Shown here in pieces: positions 56,694 through 64,000 of a DNA stretch of 64,000 bases; within the stretch, counting starts at the first letter, position 1, and the number at the start of each line of letters is the position of its first letter. The notes beneath the pieces were generated by a model. That model searched no databases. It worked only from the letters and a program-made list of their open reading frames with translations, and had not been told where the DNA came from. Position numbers and translations under genes: made by a program. The stretch is from Volvox africanus (Eukaryota; Chlorophyta; Chlorophyceae; Chlamydomonadales; Volvocaceae): NCBI GenBank assembly GCA_030268105.1, contig BSDZ01000119.1, positions 701,001 to 765,000 of the forward strand. Direction: 5' to 3'.

Positions 56694-59600
56694 ATTTCTG
56701 AACTAACGCGTGGTCGGTGGTCATCCTTACGGCCAGCCGTTAAGGCATTGTTGCCTTGTGTACTTGGACACATCGAGCGAGTCATTGCGCGACGCATCAC
56801 GCTTGACGGACGCACGGGACTTCTCTGCTTCGACCCGTTGTGTAATTTGTTTACACCTCGCCGTCCCCTGTCGTCTATCGATCTGCCTAACCACGTAGTT
56901 TTGTTCATCCCCTCGTCTCTGCGTGAGATGTCGGAACAGTTGGCCATATACAGGAGATGTAGGCGTCAATATCCAGGCACTGCCGCATGTGTATTACTCC
57001 CTGCTTTCTGTCGGCGCAAGGCAGAGGCATCGTTAAGGGGTATGCGGCATGTCCACCGGTTCGAGCCGGGCACCGTTTTGTTTAATGGTGTGGATTGGGA
57101 GGGTACGCTGGTTCCGTGGCCAAGCCTATCCTACTCGGTTGACGTTTGGTACGAAACTCCTGATGGGGGTGCCGTTGGTTACGGACCCGCCTTAAGTGCA
57201 CTGACGTTGTCTGCTGGGCAGTCGCTCGTAGATAACCGTGTCCCTGTGGTTCAGATCGGTTTGAATGGCCGTACTCTGAAGGCACTTGTTGACACCGGTG
57301 CCAGTGACGACTTCATCTCTGTCGCAGAGGTGAACGCGCTGGGGTTGTCCCCAGAGTCGTCTGATTGTCCACAGGTTACCCTTGCTGACGGGGGTAAGCA
57401 TCCCATCGTGGGCAGGATTACCCTTAGCCTATCGATAGGCCCTTTGCGTGTTGTGACCCGGCCGTACGTGCTGCAGGGCTTAGCAGAGACTGCACCGTAC
57501 ATAATGGGGTCGTCGACATTACGACAGTACCGCGCGCGCATCGACATGGAGACCGCAACCCTGCATATGTGCAAGGGTACTCTGTCGATTAAGGTACCTT
57601 TCCTGTCGTTCGAACATGTCACACCAAAGGAGGGCGAAGCTGAGGCGGTGCCTATGGTTAATTTCGCTGTGACCGCAATGGCCGCGCGAATCGAACCAGA
57701 GCTAGTCGGGCGTAAGGAGGCCATCCGTTTGTTACGGAAGGGTGCCCACGGACTGCTTTTAAGGCCGCGGGTGAGCTGTTGTGTCACCACCGCGCAGATT
57801 TCTGCGGATCCTGAGGTTGAGGCCCTACTGTCGCAGTATGAGGACGTCTTTAAAGATATCCCTGGCCTACCACCTATGCGTCCTGTTGATCACACAATCC
57901 CTCTCATGCCTGGAGCGCAGCCTACGGCCCGGCCAATGTACAGGTTGAGTCCATTGGAACTGGACGAGGTGAAGCGCCAGGTGACGGATTTGCTCGCGAA
58001 GGGTATGATACGCCCCAGCACATCCCCGTATTCTGCACCGATTTTGTTTGTCGGTAAGAAGGATGGGACCTTGCGCATGTGCATTGATTACCGGGGGTTA
58101 AATGCGAATACGGTGAAAAATCGCTACCCTTTGCCACGCGTTGACGACCTGTTGGATAAGCTGAAGGGCTCGGCTTATTTTTCCTCAATTGACTTACAAC
58201 AGGGCTACAATCAGATTCGCATCGCTGCCTCTGATATCCCGAAAACCGCTTTTCGGACGCCCTTCGGTCACTTTGAGTATACGGTCCTATCGTTTGGTTT
58301 GACTAATGCCCCTGCGACGTTTCAGGCGGTTATGGACCGAATGTTTAGGCCGTTTATCGACAGGTTCGTTGTTTGCTACCTGGATGACATCTTGGTATAT
58401 TCTAAGACGCGCGAGGAGCACTTGGAGCATCTGCGGCTCGTGCTCGACGTTATGAGGCGGGAGCAATTGTTTGCTAAACGCGCCAAATGCTTTTGGGCGC
58501 AGCCTCAGGTGGAACATTTTGGCCACATTGTGTCGGCCACCGGTGTGAAGATGGACCCGCGGAAGGTCGCCGTGGTTCACGATTGGCCCGCGCCTCAGAA
58601 CCTCACGGAGCTGCGTAAGTTCCTTGGCTTGACCAATTATTTCCGAAAGTTCATTGAAAAATATTCCATCATTGCGGCCCCGCTTACTAACTTAACTCGC
58701 AAAGGCGTTTTCGTTTCGCTCGAGTCGTGGACGTCGCAATGCCAGCGGGCATTCGAAGAGCTCAAACGAATCATTGTCGAAGATGTCACCCTTGCATTCC
58801 CTGATTACTCGTTGCCATTTCGTGTTGAGGTAGTGTCTGATGCCTCAATATTTGGAAGCGGCGCTGTATTGTTACAGGAAGGGCGACCGATCGCCTTCAC
58901 GAGTAAGAAGTTTTCTGGTGCGGAAATTCGCTACACCACCGGGGAACAGGAGCTTCTGGCCGTGCTGCATGCTTTAAAGGAATGGCGCTGTTACCTCGAG
59001 GGACGCCCGTTTACTTTAAAGACTGACCATAAGCCCCTAACGTTTTTGCAAAGCGTTCCGACGTTGAACCGCCGTCAAGCTAGGTGGATGGAATATCTAG
59101 CTAGGTTCAACTGCACCTGGGAGTATATTTCTGGTAAATTGAATATTGCCGATGCTCTCAGTCGACATCCGTCGCTACACGCTGCAATTTTGGCAGCGCC
59201 CGTCGTGCGGCCGCGTAGCGAGGAGGTACCGATCGCGACGGACCTCGCGGAGCGGTTGAAGGTTGCCTACAACGCAGACGCCTGGTTCGCGGACCCGGCT
59301 AATGTAGAAAACCTTCGCAAGCAGAATGGCCTTTGGCTACGGACGGAGGGTGCAGCTACGCAAATCGTCGTTCCGAACGACGACGCGATACGCTACGACA
59401 TCCTTGCGCGGTTCCACGAGGACCCGTTAGCAGGACACCCTGGTAGCAAGCGATTGATCGACTTGGTGCAACGTTCCTTTTGGTGGCCTCGTTTGGCTAA
59501 GGATGCGGCGAACTTCGTCCAGACATGCAGTCTGTGCCAGCGCAATAAGGCTTTGTCCGGTAAGGGCCATGGGTTGTTGCAACCGTTGCCTGTCCCGGAT

Positions 59601-60716
59601 GCGCCTTGGGAAAGTGTTTCCATGGACTTCGTAGTTGCGCTGCCCAAAACTGAGGGGGGATACGATGCGGTGTTCGTAATGGTCGATCGTCTGACTAAGA
59701 TGGTTCACCTAGCACCATGCACATCATCCTGCACGGCTGAGCAAACCGCACGTTTGTTTTTCGACAATGTGGTTCGGTTACACGGGGTTCCCAAAAATGT
59801 GATCTCGGACCGCGGTGGACAGTTCACGTCTAAGTTTTGGGAAGCGCTCTGCAAACTAGTTGGCATGCGCGTCAACCTGAGCACAGCGTATCACCCGCAG
59901 ACTGATGGTCAAACCGAACGCACAAACCGCACGTTGGGTGATATGTTGCGCAATTATGCTGGTCGCACACCACTTGTTTGGGATACATATTTGACTGCGG
60001 CAGAATTCGCGCTTAACAATGCTGTTAACCGCTCTACAGGCAAAAGTCCGTTCTTTCTTAACTACGGGTTTCATCCCGCGCTACCCGTGTGGCGTGAGTT
60101 GGAAGTGAACGTGCCTGCTGCTAAACTTTTTGCCAAGTCTTTTATGTCCCGAATCACAGACGCGAAGTCGTGTTTGGACGCGGCGCAGCAACGAACGACG
60201 GAATACTACAACAAATCCAAGCAGGATGTAACGTTTTCGGAGGGGCAACTCGTGTTGCTAAGCACCAAGAACTTGCGTTCCTTGGCCGACGGATCCCGAA
60301 AACTCTTACCCCGCTGGATTGGTCCGTATCCTGTCGTGCGCATGGTTGGGAATGTGGCTGTGGAGCTTGCATTGCCCACTGATATGACCATTCACCCCAC
60401 GTTTCACATATCGCTTGTTCGTCCGTATCGTAGTACGGAACCCGTCCCTGAGCCTGCTAACGCCCCCGCAGCGATCGAACCAGTTCCCGAGACCTGGATC
60501 GCTGGTAAACAGAAGTTTTACGATGTGGAGCGGGTGTTAGATTATCGCGCGCGTCGTGTGGGCCGACACCGACGTAAGCGAACAGTACACGAGTACTTGG
60601 TTAAGTGGACAGGGTATACCGATGAGCACAACTCATGGGAACCGGCACGCAACTTCTCACAGGACATGAAACCCCTGCTCGAAGAAGCCCGCAAACGTGC
60701 CACACAAGCCCAATGA
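56655..60716 (+). CDS. pol: E4 Pol polyprotein: protease, RT, RNase H, integrase, chromodomain
   Basis: About 1,353 codons after the UAG. A ~150-residue N-terminal part has no recognised domain. Approximate residues: protease DTGAS 210; [17 protein letters not shown] 510 and YLDDILVYS 575; RNase H SDAS 727 with later E and TDHKPL; integrase zinc finger H-x6-H...CSLC 920-960; catalytic D (SMDFV), D (SDRGG) and E (QTERTN) with D-x35-E spacing; chromodomain EYLVKWTGY with NSWEP near 1310. Chromodomains in this clade target integration to marked chromatin. All catalytic residues checked are present. No start codon is needed if it is made by readthrough of gag. Confidence 0.94.
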   Translation, partial: GLARVPVEGAPPGISELTRGRWSSLRPAVKALLPCVLGHIERVIARRITLDGRTGLLCFDPLCNLFTPRRPLSSIDLPNHVVLFIPSSLREMSEQLAIYRRCRRQYPGTAACVLLPAFCRRKAEASLRGMRHVHRFEPGTVLFNGVDWEGTLVPWPSLSYSVDVWYETPDGGAVGYGPALSALTLSAGQSLVDNRVPVVQIGLNGRTLKALVDTGASDDFISVAEVNALGLSPESSDCPQVTLADGGKHPIVGRITLSLSIGPLRVVTRPYVLQGLAETAPYIMGSSTLRQYRARIDMETATLHMCKGTLSIKVPFLSFEHVTPKEGEAEAVPMVNFAVTAMAARIEPELVGRKEAIRLLRKGAHGLLLRPRVSCCVTTAQISADPEVEALLSQYEDVFKDIPGLPPMRPVDHTIPLMPGAQPTARPMYRLSPLELDEVKRQVTDLLAKGMIRPSTSPYSAPILFVGKKDGTLRMCIDYRGLNANTVKNRYPLPRVDDLLDKLKGSAYFSSIDLQQGYNQIRIAASDIPKTAFRTPFGHFEYTVLSFGLTNAPATFQAVMDRMFRPFIDRFVVCYLDDILVYSKTREEHLEHLRLVLDVMRREQLFAKRAKCFWAQPQVEHFGHIVSATGVKMDPRKVAVVHDWPAPQNLTELRKFLGLTNYFRKFIEKYSIIAAPLTNLTRKGVFVSLESWTSQCQRAFEELKRIIVEDVTLAFPDYSLPFRVEVVSDASIFGSGAVLLQEGRPIAFTSKKFSGAEIRYTTGEQELLAVLHALKEWRCYLEGRPFTLKTDHKPLTFLQSVPTLNRRQARWMEYLARFNCTWEYISGKLNIADALSRHPSLHAAILAAPVVRPRSEEVPIATDLAERLKVAYNADAWFADPANVENLRKQNGLWLRTEGAATQIVVPNDDAIRYDILARFHEDPLAGHPGSKRLIDLVQRSFWWPRLAKDAANFVQTCSLCQRNKALSGKGHGLLQPLPVPDAPWESVSMDFVVALPKTEGGYDAVFVMVDRLTKMVHLAPCTSSCTAEQTARLFFDNVVRLHGVPKNVISDRGGQFTSKFWEALCKLVGMRVNLSTAYHPQTDGQTERTNRTLGDMLRNYAGRTPLVWDTYLTAAEFALNNAVNRSTGKSPFFLNYGFHPALPVWRELEVNVPAAKLFAKSFMSRITDAKSCLDAAQQRTTEYYNKSKQDVTFSEGQLVLLSTKNLRSLADGSRKLLPRWIGPYPVVRMVGNVAVELALPTDMTIHPTFHISLVRPYRSTEPVPEPANAPAAIEPVPETWIAGKQKFYDVERVLDYRARRVGRHRRKRTVHEYLVKWTGYTDEHNSWEPARNFSQDMKPLLEEARKRATQAQ

Positions 60717-60775
60717 CCCCTGCAGTCGATGCTGTATGATGCAGCGAGGACGCTGCATACGGGAGGGGGGATAAT

Positions 60776-61599
60776 TGTTGTGCTACGGTTCATTTCCCGT
60801 CGACGCGTAGGTCGACGCGATCCTATGAGGCGAAGTGCTTTTGTGATGAACGCATTACATATGAATGAATCTGCATGATATAAATGTATTCGCATACATT
60901 TATATATGCATTTGGCATGTTGTCATTATCCATCGCGACATCGCATCATGGTAAATCCGCCTAGCATGCATGAATGACCGAATCATTGAAGTGCGCATTA
61001 TGCTCGTGCTACGAAACGATAAGTAATATTATCTGATATAATATTACTTCATTAAAGCACACGTTGAGAGCGCCGCACTCGTCGCGATGCATGCCCTGCA
61101 ACCGGATATTGTTATCCGGACCCTTGCATCATGCGAATGCCGGAAAGGCTTACACGTTGTTATGCGTAGACATCGCCTAGACGCAGTAGGGTTGTCACAT
61201 CTAGGATCGGCCTCCTGATGTGAATCGTACGGCATTGCGATGCTGCGAGTATAACAGATGCGAGGACGGCTAAGCAAGATAAGACATTCGATACCGGAGA
61301 ACACGTGTGTGTTCTACATTACTATTGCTATACGATATTCTACTTAGCCCGAGCTAAGCCTGAACTTCGCTAATCACCGCCGCGTGATGATTGCTTGCTT
61401 CCGGCGCTGACGGCGATTTCGTCCATTGCATCATTCCGATCTGTAAGACCGTAAGTTATATCTCTCTTCGTCTTGAAGTCTTCCGCTGTCTCTGTTTGCT
61501 CTCGCTTGCCTTGCTGTACTTGCAAGTGCTCGCGCATCGGTGTCGATAGTCTCCAGACGTGCAGATACTTATGAGCAAACGTGAACGAGAGGTACAACA
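60776..61599 (+). repeat. LTR shared by E4 (3') and E5 (5')
   Basis: 824 bp, apparently identical to 54129-54952. It is followed directly by a PBS and a new internal region rather than by flanking DNA. Confidence 0.93.
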
Positions 61600-62065
61600 A
61601 TTTGGTATCGAGACAGGTTCGTTGCCTAACTGTCTCTCTTTGTCTAATCGGAAGTAGGTTCTTTCTATGGCGAGTTCCAGCGACGAACCACGAGGACCGC
61701 TAGATACTTTTGCCGAAGACTTAGGCCGCGCCGTTTTGGACGCCGCCGCTTCCGGTTTGTAATTGTTTAATTGCTTTTGCTTAGATTGCTGCACTTGTTG
61801 TGTGAGTGTACGCTCTGAGTCGCAGGTAATCTCAGTGCACCGGCATTGCTTGCCGCGGCGACTGAGACCGGCGTTCGTCCGGACCAGTTGGCGACTCTCA
61901 TTGCCCAAACTACGGAGATCAGGACTCAGCTGGGCAATTACTTGCTGAGTTTGCTGAATCTTCTCAAGAGTACTGTCGGTAGGCTCACCGAATCGCTTTG
62001 TACTCTTGCCTTTGCGATAGAAGTCGGCTTCTATTACGCAAATCTAGGGTATCGTTTAGTGCTTC

Positions 62066-63301
62066 ATGTCCGCGGAACACGACGATACGCCGCACACTAG
62101 CCTAGCTAGCCAACCCGATTCTGTTGTGGCTGCTAGAGCACTGGATAGAGGCCTTGAGACTGTTGGCGTGCGAGCCACTCAAGAGCCCCTTTTCCTTCAG
62201 ACCCCTGCTCACTTAATTGTGCCGCATTCAGCAGTGAACACGAATATGGACAACACTGCTGGACCAAGGGTTCTGCCATTACCTCAAGCTCGAGGGCATG
62301 ATGACATCCCTGAGGTGATGAGATTGTCAATTCCCGTTCCTAGGCTCAATATTTTGCTGACCGACAAGACACCAGGGCATAGCATAGCCGATGCAACTCG
62401 TGCGTACGTGCGTGACGCTAAAAAGTATCTCCAGGCTGTTCATGGTGGCGATAACGACGGTATCAGGTGTCTCTTCGTTGGTAACACCCTCGAGGGCTCA
62501 GCGGAGGACTGGTATCGCAATTGGACCAACGCCCGGGGCAACTATACTTTTGACGAGTTGGTCGCCGCTTTGCTCGCACGATTCGCTACTGAGGTTCAAG
62601 CACGCGATGTGGAAGCTCGTAAGGTTTTGGCAGCCGGTAGCTACCACATGCGTCGGGATGAAAATGTACCTGCGTACCAGTCACGCTTCGAAGCACTTGT
62701 GACTCCCATTGCTGACCTCACTGAATCCGAGCGTGTCTTTTGGTTTAGGCGAGGCCTGACGAAAATTTTGGCTAAATGGTGCGCTACTGACTTGGTTGGA
62801 GCGCAGATCAAGTCGTATGACGCGCTGGTCGCTTTTGCTAAGGGCGCGGAGGTACGACTCCTTGCCGGCGAGGAAGAAGTCAAGTCTGCCCCTCGTGCAA
62901 ATGCCGTGCAAGTGCAGGATCCGCTTGGGGAAGCTGTAGCTCTCGACCAGGACCTCGGCGCAACCCGCCCCACGCCTACTGCCGCGACGCGACGCAGCAA
63001 CGGGCAACGCAAGGCGCGCAGGGGCGCTAGCTCGGGTGTCCGTGGCACAGGAGGAGCAGGTCCGAACTCGGACCCAGCTAGGAACAGGAAGCGTGGTGGT
63101 GTGCCGTCGACGGCAGCCGCACAGCGTTCCGACCCCAATGCGAAGCGGACTCGCACGGACGACACGTATATGCCAAAATGGAATTGCAATCGTTCCGAAT
63201 TCGAGCGTCGGAAATTGGCCAATGTTTGTCTACGGTGTGCGGAGAGCCATTCTACGAAGGATTGCCCTCTAATGCCGCCGTTTGTACCTCAGCCGAAATA
63301 G
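62066..63301 (+). CDS. gag: E5 Gag (411 aa)
   Basis: Identical by eye to E4 Gag, with the capsid block, basic stretch and CCHC knuckle intact. Ends in UAG at 63299-63301 with the same downstream stem-loop. Confidence 0.92.
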   Translation: MSAEHDDTPHTSLASQPDSVVAARALDRGLETVGVRATQEPLFLQTPAHLIVPHSAVNTNMDNTAGPRVLPLPQARGHDDIPEVMRLSIPVPRLNILLTDKTPGHSIADATRAYVRDAKKYLQAVHGGDNDGIRCLFVGNTLEGSAEDWYRNWTNARGNYTFDELVAALLARFATEVQARDVEARKVLAAGSYHMRRDENVPAYQSRFEALVTPIADLTESERVFWFRRGLTKILAKWCATDLVGAQIKSYDALVAFAKGAEVRLLAGEEEVKSAPRANAVQVQDPLGEAVALDQDLGATRPTPTAATRRSNGQRKARRGASSGVRGTGGAGPNSDPARNRKRGGVPSTAAAQRSDPNAKRTRTDDTYMPKWNCNRSEFERRKLANVCLRCAESHSTKDCPLMPPFVPQPK

Positions 63302-64000
63302 GGGCTTGCCCGGGTTCCTGTGGAGGGGGCACCACCCGGGATTTCTGAACTAACGCGTGGTCGGTGGTCATCCTTACGGCCAGCCGTTAAGGCATTGTTG
63401 CCTTGTGTACTTGGACACATCGAGCGAGTCATTGCGCGACGCATCACGCTTGACGGACGCACGGGACTTCTCTGCTTCGACCCGTTGTGTAATTTGTTTA
63501 CACCTCGCCGTCCCCTGTCGTCTATCGATCTGCCTAACCACGTAGTTTTGTTCATCCCCTCGTCTCTGCGTGAGATGTCGGAACAGTTGGCCATATACAG
63601 GAGATGTAGGCGTCAATATCCAGGCACTGCCGCATGTGTATTACTCCCTGCTTTCTGTCGGCGCAAGGCAGAGGCATCGTTAAGGGGTATGCGGCATGTC
63701 CACCGGTTCGAGCCGGGCACCGTTTTGTTTAATGGTGTGGATTGGGAGGGTACGCTGGTTCCGTGGCCAAGCCTATCCTACTCGGTTGACGTTTGGTACG
63801 AAACTCCTGATGGGGGTGCCGTTGGTTACGGACCCGCCTTAAGTGCACTGACGTTGTCTGCTGGGCAGTCGCTCGTAGATAACCGTGTCCCTGTGGTTCA
63901 GATCGGTTTGAATGGCCGTACTCTGAAGGCACTTGTTGACACCGGTGCCAGTGACGACTTCATCTCTGTCGCAGAGGTGAACGCGCTGGGGTTGTCCCCA
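63302..64000 (+). CDS. pol: E5 Pol, partial at window end
   Basis: Open from the gag UAG to the window edge, in frame with gag. It includes the unassigned N-terminal region and the protease DTGAS motif near 63937-63951. No stop seen in the visible part. Confidence 0.88.

Larger units (their letters stand above)
54129..61599 (+). mobile_element. Ty3/gypsy chromovirus E4, apparently intact (7,471 bp)
   Basis: 824-bp LTRs at 54129-54952 and 60776-61599 that look identical, indicating recent origin or exchange. PBS-like TGGTATCGAGAC follows the 5' LTR and a polypurine tract precedes the 3' LTR. gag (55419-56654) and pol (56655-60716) are unbroken except for the UAG between them. Both LTRs are shared with neighbours E3 and E5, so it has no flanking TSD of its own. 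The best candidate for an active member in this window. Confidence 0.95.
61600..64000 (+). mobile_element. Ty3/gypsy element E5, runs off the window
   Basis: Leader, gag and the start of pol repeat E4 at an offset of 6,647 bp with almost no differences (CTTTGGCC at 55060 is CTTTTGCC at 61707). Only the first ~700 bp of pol are inside the window, ending in the protease region. Whether it closes with another LTR is not visible. Confidence 0.93.

Overview
The window is nuclear DNA of a green alga, most likely a volvocalean (Chlamydomonas/Volvox relatives). The evidence is genes with many short introns and GT-AG borders, Ala/Gly/Ser-rich low-complexity coding sequence, a LCIB-family gene (CO2-concentrating mechanism), an axonemal central-pair gene, TGTAA motifs downstream of genes, and algal-type Ty3/gypsy chromoviruses. 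There is no sign of bacterial gene organisation.

Layout. (1) Bases 1-15,550 are an ordinary genic region. A LCIB-like gene (+, six exons, 690-4793) converges on an ankyrin-repeat gene (-, at least ten exons, 12462-5894). That gene is divergent from a CFAP119/CCDC189-like flagellar gene (+, 12945-14777) across a ~480-bp intergenic region. Introns here carry microsatellites, a SINE-like repeat and a fragment of the satellite monomer found further right.

(2) Bases 15,555-43,250 are a tandem segmental duplication. Unit 1 is 16013-28806, unit 2 is 28807-42450, and a third unit is cut off at 43250. Each full unit holds a small secreted proline-rich gene, a dead Ty1/copia RNase H relic, an array of an 850-bp monomer (one more monomer in unit 2) and one 7,453-bp Ty3/gypsy element inserted in a monomer with the TSD CTGGT. 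Both gypsy copies carry the same two CGA-to-TGA nonsense changes, so the element died before the unit was duplicated.

(3) Bases 43,251-52,832 are a transposon graveyard: two copies of a dispersed element enclosing a tRNA-Glu(UUC)-like sequence, diverged gypsy LTRs and gag/integrase relics, a 663-bp direct repeat, and a CACTA-like terminus beside a dense TAACGC/GCGTTA motif field and an unrecognised minus-strand multi-exon gene.

(4) Bases 52,833-64,000 are an LTR-int-LTR-int-LTR-int array of the same gypsy family. One member (54129-61599) has LTRs that look identical and full-length gag and pol frames, and looks potentially active. One is internally deleted and one runs off the window.

The most interesting signals are: gag and pol in the same frame separated only by a UAG followed 7 nt later by a perfect 7-bp stem-loop (candidate programmed readthrough); an LTR carrying five hairpins whose stems change while some loops stay constant across diverged subfamilies; the tRNA-carrying dispersed element; and the TAACGC motif field. 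Everything here was read by eye; exon borders are inferred from frame, phase and splice consensus.
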